A stretch of 64,000 nucleotides of DNA from the NCBI RefSeq assembly GCF_042650885.1, contig NZ_JBHSBU010000001.1:3348001-3412000 (forward strand). Reading direction: 5' to 3'. The translations under genes and the position numbers were made by a program. Under the pieces are notes generated by a model. It was not told the DNA's origin, did no database searches, and worked only from the letters and a program-made list of their open reading frames with translations. Of the stretch, positions 24,573 through 33,109 are shown piece by piece (within the stretch, counting starts at the first letter, position 1; every line of letters starts with the position of its first letter). This DNA comes from Chitinimonas_A lacunae (GTDB taxonomy: Bacteria; Pseudomonadota; Gammaproteobacteria; Burkholderiales; Chitinimonadaceae).

Positions 24573-25451
24573 ATGGCCGGCTTGACCCAATCGAACCTGA
24601 CCTCGCTCAAGAAGATCTACTCGGGCAAGGTCCGCGACCTGTATGAAATCGACGACCGTCGCATGTTGATGATCGCTACCGATCGCCTGTCGGCGTTTGA
24701 TGTGATCCTCAACGAGCCCATTCCCGACAAGGGCAAAATCCTGACCGCGATCTCGAACTTCTGGTTCGCCAAGCTCGCCCATGTCTGCCCCAACCATCTG
24801 ACCGGCGAGGCGCCCGAATCGGTGGTGGCCGCCGCCGATCTGCCGCAGGTCGAAGGCCGGGCCGTGGTGGCCAAGCGGCTGCGTCCGGTGCCGGTCGAGG
24901 CGATTGTGCGCGGCTATCTGGCCGGTTCCGGCTGGAAGGAATACCGCCAGCACGGCACGGTCTGCGGTATTGCCCTGCCGGCCGGTCTGTGCGAAGCCGA
25001 CCGCCTGCCCGAGCCGATCTTCACCCCGTCCACCAAGGCGGCCGTCGGCGACCACGACGAGAACATCAGCTTCGACGAGCTGGCCGGCCGCATCGGTGGC
25101 GAACTCGCTGCCCAGGTGCGCGAAACGGCCATCGCCCTCTACCGCGCCGCCAGCGAGTTTGCGGCCGAGCGCGGCATCATCCTCGCCGACACCAAATTCG
25201 AATTCGGCATCGATGAAGATGGCAAGCTGACCTTGATGGATGAGGCCTTGACGCCCGACTCCTCGCGTTTCTGGCCGGCTGACCAGTACCGGCCCGGCAG
25301 CTCGCCACCTTCCTACGACAAGCAGTTCGTGCGTGACTGGCTCGAAACCACCGGCTGGAACAAACAGCCGCCTGCGCCGACCCTGCCTGACGAGGTGGCC
25401 GAGAAGACCGCTGCCAAATACCGCGAAGCGCTGGAAAAGCTGACTGCTTAA
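24573..25451 (+). CDS. purC: SAICAR synthase PurC
   Basis: A 292-residue enzyme that joins aspartate to CAIR. KIYSGKVRDLYEID, RLSAFDVILNEPIPDKG, EAIVRGYLAGSGWKEY, and LADTKFEFGID with MDEALTPDSSRFWP are all conserved. The length is that of the long, yeast-like PurC form common in betaproteobacteria. The start ATG at 24573 is preceded by CGAGGACACG. A strong terminator follows. Confidence 0.96.
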   Translation: MAGLTQSNLTSLKKIYSGKVRDLYEIDDRRMLMIATDRLSAFDVILNEPIPDKGKILTAISNFWFAKLAHVCPNHLTGEAPESVVAAADLPQVEGRAVVAKRLRPVPVEAIVRGYLAGSGWKEYRQHGTVCGIALPAGLCEADRLPEPIFTPSTKAAVGDHDENISFDELAGRIGGELAAQVRETAIALYRAASEFAAERGIILADTKFEFGIDEDGKLTLMDEALTPDSSRFWPADQYRPGSSPPSYDKQFVRDWLETTGWNKQPPAPTLPDEVAEKTAAKYREALEKLTA

Positions 25452-25468
25452 GCCTTGCTTCTGCGCTC

Positions 25469-25494
25469 AAGCCGCCTTCGGGCGGCTTTTCTTT
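25469..25494 (+). terminator. Intrinsic terminator after purC
   Basis: AAGCCGCC / GGCGGCTT stem (25469-25476 with 25481-25488) around a TTCG tetraloop, followed by a T-rich tract. Confidence 0.92.
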
Positions 25495-25819
25495 TGTGGA
25501 AGTAGTGAATGGCTATTGGCTTTCGATACGGCGTTCAGCGGGTAAAGATTTTTGAGAAAGGACAGATTGAGGCTACCAATCTGTCCTGATGACTTCCCAC
25601 GCTCCTTTGTCTGACCATGACGCCTTTTCCAAAGAGAATCTGAACAAGGATTTTGTCAGCTGATAGAAAGACATCGCCCAATCAAGGCCGAGCCTCTGGC
25701 AAAATTCCTGAAAAAACAATAAATGAAGGAAATTCGATAGTGCAGATTAATTGCGAACTGCCTTGTTTCCTTCCCGGCTCTCCCGTTCCCCCTGCTTTGC
25801 CTAAAGAGAAAGGATGTCC
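25495..25819. other. AT-rich leader of the deamidase-like gene
   Basis: A 325-base spacer with lower GC than its surroundings. No gene was recognised. It includes a 10-base perfect inverted repeat at 25561-25587 (listed separately). The promoter of the downstream gene is presumably here but no clear hexamers stand out. Confidence 0.45.
25561..25587. repeat. Perfect 10-base inverted repeat
   Basis: GGACAGATTG at 25561-25570 and CAATCTGTCC at 25578-25587 are separated by seven bases. No T-run follows on the plus strand; on the minus strand a T-rich tract follows, but no leftward gene ends here. Operator, RNA structure or recombination trace are all possible. Confidence 0.5.
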
Positions 25820-26527
25820 ATGGGACAGATCGCCAACGAGGCTTTTCTGAATCAGTTCGACCAGTTCGTCACTACGCGGCTGATGACTGCCGCCGGTATC
25901 GAGCCGTCAGCAAGTGGGCTGGCGCTATTTGACCTTTATGCCCAGGAAATCGACGTACCAGGTGGCAATGCAGCGATTGCACAATTGGCACTGCATTCGC
26001 AGCGCTCGTCCCGTCTGACGTTGGTGCAACGAGCGTTCGATGCGGCGAAACCGGTCAATCCGATCCCGGCTTACTGGGTACCACAGGGGGGTTATTGCGA
26101 TGTGCCGATCCAGAATCCGGAAAGCCATTTCGTCTTTACGCCCGATTTCAGCGGCTGCGCGATCTATGTCGATGAGATCAATTCCAATACCTACCGGGTC
26201 TACCATGTCGAAGGCGGCAAGTACCATCAGTACCCCAACCACCGGGGTTTGCAGCCTTCGCAACTGGTCGGTCTGATGCGTCATGGCCGCGAATACGCTC
26301 AGGCGGCAACTAATGGCGAAGTTTCGGTACGTGCTTTCGCCTTTCTGAAATTTGTGGCGGGCAGCTGGCACATCTTCTGTCAAAACCAGAACGGGGTATC
26401 GCTGGGCTTGAGGGGGTCGAAGTTCGTGCCGATCGGTGAACAGACGGTCAAGAATCCTGCTTATTCGGCCCCGATCCGCCGCTTGTCCGAAGGGGCGATT
26501 GCCGTGCCGGCGACCATGTCGGTGTAG
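25820..26527 (+). CDS. Putative CNF1/BLF1-type glutamine deamidase (toxin or effector candidate)
   Basis: About 235 residues, orphan. Counting from the upstream ATG at 25814, the segment FTPDFSGCAIYVDE holds Ser113-Gly114-Cys115 and is followed by His131 in YRVYHVEGGKY. The order Ser-Gly-Cys, a beta-hairpin and a His about 12-16 residues later is the signature of the CNF1/BLF1 glutamine deamidase fold, whose members inactivate host GTPases or eIF4A. There is no signal peptide. The start at 25820 has AAAGG at good spacing; the ATG at 25814 does not. No immunity or chaperone gene is obvious. The likeness is a motif match only; total length is close to BLF1 (about 211). Confidence 0.5.
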   Translation: MGQIANEAFLNQFDQFVTTRLMTAAGIEPSASGLALFDLYAQEIDVPGGNAAIAQLALHSQRSSRLTLVQRAFDAAKPVNPIPAYWVPQGGYCDVPIQNPESHFVFTPDFSGCAIYVDEINSNTYRVYHVEGGKYHQYPNHRGLQPSQLVGLMRHGREYAQAATNGEVSVRAFAFLKFVAGSWHIFCQNQNGVSLGLRGSKFVPIGEQTVKNPAYSAPIRRLSEGAIAVPATMSV

Positions 26528-26649
26528 TCGCCGCTATGGAGAACGGCCAACTTGGGCACCGACCTCATTTCAGGGCCTGGTGGTGGGGTGGACGGCGACG
26601 GCTTGGGTGATCGCCTATGCTGTAGTGAATCCCCACCAGCGAGTCCGTC

Positions 26650-28041
26650 ATGGTGTTCTCTTTCCTCAAGCGCTTGCTCGGCAACGAAGAAACCATTCCT
26701 CCGCCCAAGCCCGAAGCGCCTCGATCAGTCCCTGTGCCGCCGGCGCCTATGCCGGCGCCCGTTTCCCAATTGCAGCCTGCACCCGGGCAGGCCGGCCATA
26801 TCAGCGGCGCGCCGGTGGAGACCATGTTGCAGCGTGAAATCGTGGTGGACCGCGAACTCCATGTGGTCGGCTACAACTTCCGCCTGCGTGACAGCGTGCT
26901 CAAGCGCAAATCGCAGATGGCGCATTCGGTCTGGAAGCTGTACGACGAGGTGCTGCTGCGCAATTTCCTGGCCGAAGAGGCCACCAAGGGCTTTGGGCAG
27001 AAGCGGATTTTTCTTGATATCTCGGTCTGGTCGCTTGACAGCCCGATGCTGCAAAAGCTGCCCAAAGGCCGTTTCGTCCTGATGCTGCGCTACGACGCCG
27101 AGTTCTTCCGCGATCTGGTGGTGCATCTCGATACTCTGCGTCGGCTCAAGGAAGAAGGTTTCCAGCTCGGGTTCGACCAGTTCCCGCTCAATGCCGAGCT
27201 GCTGCCGATGTTGTCCCTGGCCGACTACCAGAAAATCTCGGTCACCGATAAGGACGTGACCGAGCTGTCCAAAGCCGTCGCTGCCATCGGCAATGCGGCG
27301 CCGGGCTCGGAGCTGGTAGTGGGCGATGTCCATTTCTTTGAGGAATTGCAGGTGTGCCGGCAGTTGCTGGTCCACTATCTACAGGGCAGCTATCTGCGCC
27401 ATAAGGATCTGTCCGAAGCCGACGCGGTCGATGCGAGCTATCTGCGGCTGATGGAAGTGCTCAATCTGGTCCGTTCCGAGGCCGAACCGGCCGTTATCGC
27501 CAATGCAATGAAGTACGACCCGATGTTGAGCTTCAAGCTGCTGCGCTATGTCAATTCGGCCGGCGCCGGGTTGTCTACCAAGATTGAGACGCTGGAGCGT
27601 GCCTTGATCGTGCTGGGCCATAAGCAGCTTTATCGCTGGCTGACGCTGCTGGTCTTCAGCCATGAGCGGCAGGAAGGCGATCAGAGCATCCTGCTCGAAA
27701 CCGCCCTGATCCGTGCCCGCATGATGGAAACGCTCGGCCAGTCGCGCTTCAAGCGTGAGGATCTGGACCAGCTATTCACCACCGGCATGTTCTCGATGCT
27801 GGAAGCACTGTTGCGGCAACCGATGATCCGCATCATCGACAAGCTCAATCTGCCCGACGACATCAACCAGGCGCTGTTGAGCCAGCGCGGCCGTTTCGGT
27901 CCTTTGCTGAAGCTGGTGCTGGGGTGTGAAAACGGTGAGCTGCCCGATGATCCGCAGTTGTTTCTGGCCGCTGGCGTGTCCAAGAACGAGGCCAATAAGG
28001 CGCAGATCGAAGCGATGCTGTGGGTTGAGGAAGTGGTTTAG
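26650..28041 (+). CDS. Degenerate EAL plus HDOD domain signalling protein
   Basis: A 463-residue YuxH-like protein. After a Pro-rich linker (about 17-50), an EAL-type fold spans about 60-255, but the catalytic EAL and metal-binding residues are absent (VVGYNFRLRD stands where EAL would be), so phosphodiesterase activity is unlikely. The HDOD domain (about 265-460) includes DPMLSFKLLRYVNSAG and ALIVLGHKQLYRWLTLL. Such proteins act as cyclic-di-GMP-responsive or adaptor regulators of motility and biofilm. It is a single gene followed by a terminator. Confidence 0.85.
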   Translation: MVFSFLKRLLGNEETIPPPKPEAPRSVPVPPAPMPAPVSQLQPAPGQAGHISGAPVETMLQREIVVDRELHVVGYNFRLRDSVLKRKSQMAHSVWKLYDEVLLRNFLAEEATKGFGQKRIFLDISVWSLDSPMLQKLPKGRFVLMLRYDAEFFRDLVVHLDTLRRLKEEGFQLGFDQFPLNAELLPMLSLADYQKISVTDKDVTELSKAVAAIGNAAPGSELVVGDVHFFEELQVCRQLLVHYLQGSYLRHKDLSEADAVDASYLRLMEVLNLVRSEAEPAVIANAMKYDPMLSFKLLRYVNSAGAGLSTKIETLERALIVLGHKQLYRWLTLLVFSHERQEGDQSILLETALIRARMMETLGQSRFKREDLDQLFTTGMFSMLEALLRQPMIRIIDKLNLPDDINQALLSQRGRFGPLLKLVLGCENGELPDDPQLFLAAGVSKNEANKAQIEAMLWVEEVV

Positions 28042-28046
28042 GGGAG

Positions 28047-28078
28047 ACGGAGCCGGCAGTATTGGCTCCGTCAATTTT
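28047..28078 (+). terminator. Intrinsic terminator after the HDOD gene
   Basis: ACGGAGCC / GGCTCCGT stem (28047-28054 with 28064-28071), nine-base loop, followed by CAATTTTCTTT. Confidence 0.7.
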
Positions 28079-28416
28079 CTTTGGAGGGCTATTTGGAAAT
28101 AAATATGCAAAAAGTATGCTAGATGTATGAACTTATATACTAAGAAATAAAAATATCATCCGCCTTCGTTGCGACATTCACCTTCAGATCCGCTCCGATC
28201 CCAACGCGTCGGCCATCCCATCCGTTTCTCCGTCCTCTTCGTTTGCGCTGTCACTGTCCGCTGGCAGGACTGGGACAGTCTTGTCACTGTCGTGGTGGCC
28301 GTCCCACTTTGAGTGAGGGCGGCGCACTACGCTGACGGCTGTCTTAATCGCTATCGGATAGCTATGTGTGATCGTCTGCTGAGTGAAGTGGGTGGGATCG
28401 ATGGGGAGGCACGGTG
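28079..28416. other. Intergenic spacer
   Basis: 338 bases; AT-rich to about 28160, then GC-rich. No gene, RNA or clear promoter recognised. Open frames on the minus strand here are extensions of antisense frames to the TauE-like gene. Confidence 0.4.
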
Positions 28417-29172
28417 ATGGAAGCCGAGCTGATCCTGTTGTTGATTGCGGCGTTTGGGGCCGGTTTTCTGGATGCGGTGGTGGGAGGCGGTGGTTTGATC
28501 CAATTGCCGGCTCTGTTCTCGGCCTATCCGGCGTTGCCGCCGGCGACCTTGCTGGGCACCAGCAAACTGGCGGGTGTCTGGGGCACGCTGGCGGCGGTGT
28601 GGCGTTATGCGCGCACGGTGCGGCTCGATTGGCACAGTATCGGCCCGGCCATGTTGCTGGCGCCTTTGGGTGCCTGGGCCGGGGCGAGGGCGGTGTCGGC
28701 GATTCCGCCGGAGCAGGTGCGGATGATATTGCCGTTCGTGCTGGGGGCAGTGGCTGTCTACACCTTGATGAAGAAGGATTTGGGACAGGCACATCAACCG
28801 CGTTTCAGGGCGAAGTCGGCTGTTTGGGTATCGGCGGGGATGGGGTTGGGGCTGGGTTTCTACGATGGGCTGTTTGGACCTGGCGTAGGAAGTGTGCTGA
28901 TCTTTGTCTATGTGCGGCTGTTCGGTTTCGATTTTCTGCACGCCTCGGCGTCGGCCAAGCTGGTCAATGTTGCCTGCAATATCGGCGCGCTGATCGGTTT
29001 TGGACTTGGCGGCCATCTGCTGTGGAAGGTGGGTCTGTTGATGGGTGCCTGCAATGTGGTGGGTTCGCTGGTCGGCAGTCACACGGCGATTGCCCAGGGC
29101 AGCGCTTTTGTGCGCAAGGTGTTTATTGCGGTGTTGTCGGTATTGATCGTCAAGATCGTCGCGTTCAGTTGA
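28417..29172 (+). CDS. TauE/SafE-family membrane permease (second copy)
   Basis: A 251-residue integral membrane protein of about seven to eight helices. The first repeat has FGAGFLDAVVGGGGLIQLPALF and the second GLGFYDGLFGPGVGSVLIFVYV (each shown in part of its length), typical of the YfcA/TauE type. Substrate unknown; sulfite or organosulfonate export is the family theme. A GTG three bases upstream is possible, but the ATG at 28417 is preferred. It is convergent with the MocR regulator. Confidence 0.86.
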   Translation: MEAELILLLIAAFGAGFLDAVVGGGGLIQLPALFSAYPALPPATLLGTSKLAGVWGTLAAVWRYARTVRLDWHSIGPAMLLAPLGAWAGARAVSAIPPEQVRMILPFVLGAVAVYTLMKKDLGQAHQPRFRAKSAVWVSAGMGLGLGFYDGLFGPGVGSVLIFVYVRLFGFDFLHASASAKLVNVACNIGALIGFGLGGHLLWKVGLLMGACNVVGSLVGSHTAIAQGSAFVRKVFIAVLSVLIVKIVAFS

Positions 29173-29242
29173 GACGGGCAATCGTGACTTGAGGTTTGGG
29201 ACCTGACTTTGAAGCAGAGTCGGGGTAGAGGCCGACCTGGCA

Positions 29243-29286
29243 AAACGGCTCGCGTCGCCCTTTCTGGCAGCGCGGGCCGTTTGTTT
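29243..29286. terminator. Bidirectional hairpin between convergent genes
   Basis: AAACGGC(T)CGCG at 29243-29254 pairs with CGCG(G)GCCGTTT at 29271-29282, giving A/T-rich ends for both directions between the TauE and MocR genes. Confidence 0.6.
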
Positions 29287-29292
29287 TGGGGG

Positions 29293-30768
29293 TCAGTCGG
29301 AGATTTCCCTATCTGGCGTGGCAATCGATGGGGTCTCCGTCCAGAAGCTCCCCGGCAGACTGCTGGACGGGGCGAAAGCCTGCCGCAGCAGCTCCATCGG
29401 CGCCGAGGCGATTTCGATGGCGTTAAAGCGCAGCCATGGCGAAACGGCCGCTTCGGTATCGAACAGATAACCCGGTGCGATCGAGATACGACGGCGAGCC
29501 AGGGTCTCTGCCAGCACGCGGCTATCGGGGTGGGCCGGATGACGCGCCCAGAGAAACAGCGCTTCGCTGTCGCGGCTGTACTGCTCGAAGCCCAGTTGAT
29601 CGAGCCGGGCCAGTGCCAGATGAAAGGCGCGGCGGATGCCTTCACGCAGCCGTTCGAGGGTGCGGGCGTAGTGGCCCGACAGCAGGACGGCGTGGATGAC
29701 CTTGTCGTGGAATTCCGGGGTGAACAGGCCAATATCGACCTTGCTGCGCAGCACCTGGGCAATCGTGGCCGGTGACGAGGCGAGATAGCCGAAGCGAAAG
29801 GCCGAGGTGATGGTTTTGGAGAAGCTGCCCAGATAGATCACCCGCTCCGGCCCCGCCAGGGTCAGCAGATCGGGCTGCGACATCGCCTTGAAGCCGCCCA
29901 GGCAGTCGTCCTCGATCAGTTGCACATCGTAGCGTTCGGCCAGCACCACCACCCGCGCGGCCACGGCCGGGGTCATATCGGTGCCGGTCGGGTTGTGGTG
30001 GCGCGAGCTGGTGAAGAACAGCCGTACCCGGCCGCTGCGGAAGACCTGTTCCAGCCGTTCCAGATCGGGACCATCGTGGCGGCGCGGGATCGGATGGGCT
30101 TCGACGCCATAGAGCCGCAGCAGGCTGTTGAGGTTGTAGTAGCTGGGGGAATCGACCGCGACGGCCTGGCCTGGCTGCACCAGACTGCGGCAGATCAGAT
30201 CGAGTGCCTGGCGGCCGCCCTGCGACAGCAGCATGCCCTCGGGCGCAATGGCGATGCCGCGTTCGGCCATATGGTCGCGCAAGGTGTCACGCAAGGGCAG
30301 ATAGCCGCGCGGGTCGGTTGCATGGCCGTAGCCGATTCCCTGTGGTCGGCGCAGGAGCGCCCGTAATTCGCGTTCCACGGTGCTGCTGAGCGTCCACTCA
30401 CTTGGCAGAAAACCACTACTAAGCCGCAGCCCACTGCCTGTGCCCTGGATATAGTCGATCACGACCGGCGTCGGCAGCCGCAGCGCCGGTTCGGGCGCGC
30501 TGCGTCCGCCGCTGACGAAGAAACCGATGCCATGCCGCACTTCCACCATTCCGCGCGCGACCAGCCGGTGATAGGCCAGTTCGGCCACGGTCTTGCTGAC
30601 CTGGTGCTGCTCGGCCACCTGCCGGATCGACGGCAGACGATGGCCGGGATGAAGCGGCGCAATTTCCTGCTGCAAAGTGGCGACCAGACGATCGCACTTG
30701 GGACTGTTCAAGGGTGATTCCTGCAAGGCGGGAAACGCGATCATGCCAAGCGGACGCGGGAGTGACAA
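29293..30768 (-). CDS. MocR-type regulator (GntR helix-turn-helix + aminotransferase domain)
   Basis: A 491-residue regulator. The N-terminal GntR winged helix (about 15-85) has LPSIRQVAEQHQVSKTVAELAY. The fold-type-I aminotransferase-like domain (about 110-470) has SQGGRQALDLICR, the HHNPTGTDM loop and the PLP lysine in LGSFSKTITSAFRFGYL. MocR proteins sense PLP or an amino compound and often control a neighbouring transporter or PLP pathway. The nearest candidate target is the convergent TauE gene or an unlinked gene. An ATG eight codons downstream is an alternative start. Confidence 0.9.
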   Translation of the reverse strand: MSLPRPLGMIAFPALQESPLNSPKCDRLVATLQQEIAPLHPGHRLPSIRQVAEQHQVSKTVAELAYHRLVARGMVEVRHGIGFFVSGGRSAPEPALRLPTPVVIDYIQGTGSGLRLSSGFLPSEWTLSSTVERELRALLRRPQGIGYGHATDPRGYLPLRDTLRDHMAERGIAIAPEGMLLSQGGRQALDLICRSLVQPGQAVAVDSPSYYNLNSLLRLYGVEAHPIPRRHDGPDLERLEQVFRSGRVRLFFTSSRHHNPTGTDMTPAVAARVVVLAERYDVQLIEDDCLGGFKAMSQPDLLTLAGPERVIYLGSFSKTITSAFRFGYLASSPATIAQVLRSKVDIGLFTPEFHDKVIHAVLLSGHYARTLERLREGIRRAFHLALARLDQLGFEQYSRDSEALFLWARHPAHPDSRVLAETLARRRISIAPGYLFDTEAAVSPWLRFNAIEIASAPMELLRQAFAPSSSLPGSFWTETPSIATPDREISD

Positions 30769-31346
30769 GGCTGCTTGCCTGTGTTGGGAAGGGAAAGAGA
30801 AAGAAAAGTTTTAGGAAAAACAGATGCAAGATATGCGTTTATAAAAAAGGAAAATAAACCAATTATCCTTTTTGGGCTGAAGCTGTATAGCGTGGGCTGT
30901 ATCGCCTGGGGCAAGTCGATCCACTTTCTGCCTCAAGTCTTCCTGGACCGGCCCCTGAGGCCAGGCAGTAAAGGTCGCGTACCCAAAAAGCCTCCAGGGC
31001 AGATTCAGCGATCAACGTGGCAACCCGCACGGGCTTATGTATCTGTCCGATAGCCAGGCTAACACGGAAGCGCACAAGGAGCGGCCTGGCGATCGGTGGG
31101 CAACCGGTAAAGAACGCAACTACATTAACCCCACACCTGCTGAATTCATCGAATGCCACAGCCGGCAATCACGGCATGGGGTGGGCCTTCTGGCCAGGAC
31201 CGTAACAAGACAATCCAGCCTGCAGCGCAAGGTGACAGATTTGTAGTCTGGCAGTCAGTCGACTGACAACCGGGGTTACGTATGCTGCAGCTCAATCGCT
31301 ATCCGGACGAATGGCCAGCTGGCCCTTCAACCCAGCAGAGGATTGC
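30769..31346. other. Spacer at the left edge of the metal island
   Basis: 578 bases without a supported gene. The part near 30800-30860 is AT-rich; the rest has open frames on both strands, none recognisable. This is where a regulator or promoter of the efflux operon would be expected. The only discrete element seen is the palindrome at 31254-31267. Confidence 0.45.
31254..31267. promoter_or_regulatory. Perfect 14-base palindrome upstream of the metal efflux operon
   Basis: GTCAGTCGACTGAC is a perfect palindrome 80 bases before the first efflux gene. It could be an operator for an unlinked dimeric regulator. No known metal-regulator box (CueR, CusR, CzcR) is recognised in it. Confidence 0.4.
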
Positions 31347-32588
31347 ATGCACTTACGACATTACCTGCTCACTATCTTCTGGCTGCTTCCCTCTGCCATC
31401 GGGGCCGATCTGCAGCAAGCCTTTGAGCACGCTTGGCTACAGCAACCGCAGGCGCGGGCGCACTCGGTGCGGGAAGACGAATTGAGCGCGCGCGCGGCGG
31501 CTGCCCAAGCCTGGTCGCCGCAACCACCGACTCTTGGCCTGATGCACAGGAATGATCGGGTAGACCGCAAGCAGGGCCTGCGTGAATGGGAAGTTGAGAT
31601 GGCGTTCCCCCTATGGCAAGCAGGTGAGCGTCGTCAGCAACAGGCAGTGGTCACGGCCGAGCGCGAGGCTTATCGCACTGCTCAGGACGAACATAGATGG
31701 CGCTTTGCCGGGCAGGTTCGTGAGGCCTGGTGGCGACTGCATCTTGTTGCGAGCGAAGCACTGATCGCCAAGCGCCGCTTGCAGGAGAGCGCTACCCTGG
31801 CCGAAGACTTGGGGCGACGCCTGCAAGCTGGCGCGGCTGCGCGTCTTGAGTACAACCAGGCGCAGATGAACAGACAGTCGGCGCAGATGGCTCAGGCATC
31901 GGCCGAGAGCGTCTGGCAACGTGCCCTCAATGACTGGCAGGCGCTCACTCAGACCCCGGTACCTGCGATCCTGCGAGGCGACGAGATCGCGTCGCCGTCC
32001 GAATCGCTCACCGCTGATCCCTTACCGAGAACGGACCACCTGGTGCCGGCACATCTGGACCGCCATCCAGCCCTGCTGGCGGCTGGTCAACGGCTGGCGC
32101 TGGGGCAGGCCCGTCTGGCGCTCGTCGGTGTCAACCTGCGCGAATCACCCGAGCTAAGTCTGGCATTGACCCGCGAACGGCAGAATCGCCTCGATTCCTA
32201 CGCACAGCAGCTGACCTTAAGACTGAAGATCCCTTTCGGTGGCGATCTTCGCAATCATCCACGTCAGGCGGCTGCCCGGGCTGACCTGATCGAGGCGCAG
32301 ACCGCCCTCGAACAATTACGTCAGCAGGTGCTGGCAGATATCTCCAGCGCCGCGATCGAGTTGCGTCAACAGCAGGCGGCGATCGCCCTTGCCAGTGAAC
32401 GGCTGCAACTGGCCCAGGACAATTTCAAGCTGCAGGACACTGCCTATCGGCTTGGTCATATCGATCTGGCCACCCGACTGCGCGCCGAGGGCGAGCGTTT
32501 CGATGCCGAACAGGGACTGGCCCGTGCCCGCTTCGAAACTGCCCGGGCCATCTCTCGCTACAACCAGGCATTAGGAGTGCTGCCATGA
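31347..32588 (+). CDS. CzcC/TolC-type outer-membrane efflux protein
   Basis: A 413-residue outer-membrane channel with a signal peptide (ending near IGADLQQAFEHA). It has the duplicated long-helix pattern of the TolC family, for example AAAARLEYNQAQMNRQS and the second repeat LRLKIPFGGDLRNHPRQ. It forms the outer part of the tripartite metal pump encoded by the next genes. The ATG at 31347 starts the signal peptide. It overlaps the next gene by four bases (ATGA). Confidence 0.88.
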   Translation: MHLRHYLLTIFWLLPSAIGADLQQAFEHAWLQQPQARAHSVREDELSARAAAAQAWSPQPPTLGLMHRNDRVDRKQGLREWEVEMAFPLWQAGERRQQQAVVTAEREAYRTAQDEHRWRFAGQVREAWWRLHLVASEALIAKRRLQESATLAEDLGRRLQAGAAARLEYNQAQMNRQSAQMAQASAESVWQRALNDWQALTQTPVPAILRGDEIASPSESLTADPLPRTDHLVPAHLDRHPALLAAGQRLALGQARLALVGVNLRESPELSLALTRERQNRLDSYAQQLTLRLKIPFGGDLRNHPRQAAARADLIEAQTALEQLRQQVLADISSAAIELRQQQAAIALASERLQLAQDNFKLQDTAYRLGHIDLATRLRAEGERFDAEQGLARARFETARAISRYNQALGVLP

Positions 32589-33109
32589 CGCCGCTGATTC
32601 GGCAGGCCATGCTGCTATGGCTTCTGCTCCTTTCCCCTGCAGTGTTTGCCCACGGTGACGAAGACCACGGCGATGGCGCAGCGCGGGCTCCCGCTGGCCA
32701 GGGCCTGCCACCCCGTGCAGAAGCTCAATCGGAGAGCTTTGAACTCTTGCTCGAACTGTCCGGTGAAGAGCTGACGCTTTACCTCGACCGCTTTGCAGAC
32801 AATCAGCCGGTCCGTGGTGCGCGCATCGAAGTCGAGGGCAAGGGCTTCAAAGGAGTAGCCCGCAGCGAGGGTGATCACTACCGACTCAGCGCTGGCGCCT
32901 TGGCGCAGCCGGGCGAACATTCCCTGATCTTCACCATTACTGCCGGTGATAGCGCTGATCTATTGGAAACCACCTTGCGTGTGGAAGGTGATGGTCCTAC
33001 CCGTCAAAGCGGCCAAGCCCGTGACTGGCGCTGGTTGCTGGCCGGCCTATTGGTCCTGGTCGTCCTGATCATCGTGCTACGTACCCTGTTGCGCCGAAAG
33101 AAATCATGA
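32585..33109 (+). CDS. Small membrane-anchored accessory protein of the metal pump
   Basis: A 174-residue protein with a signal peptide, a short His/Asp-rich segment right after it (HGDEDHGDG), a beta-rich periplasmic domain (about 45-140) and a single C-terminal membrane helix (LLAGLLVLVVLIIVLRTLL) ending in basic residues. It starts and ends with four-base overlaps to the outer-membrane and adaptor genes, so it belongs to the efflux complex. The His-rich tip suggests metal capture. Genes of this type occur in the same place in related HME-RND operons; no function is established that I know of. Confidence 0.75.
   Translation: MTPLIRQAMLLWLLLLSPAVFAHGDEDHGDGAARAPAGQGLPPRAEAQSESFELLLELSGEELTLYLDRFADNQPVRGARIEVEGKGFKGVARSEGDHYRLSAGALAQPGEHSLIFTITAGDSADLLETTLRVEGDGPTRQSGQARDWRWLLAGLLVLVVLIIVLRTLLRRKKS

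Noticed and set aside
30863..31168. A 101-residue minus-strand frame at the edge of the metal island, first suspected to be a transposase remnant
   Set aside because: No transposase motif, no terminal repeats and no target duplication found.
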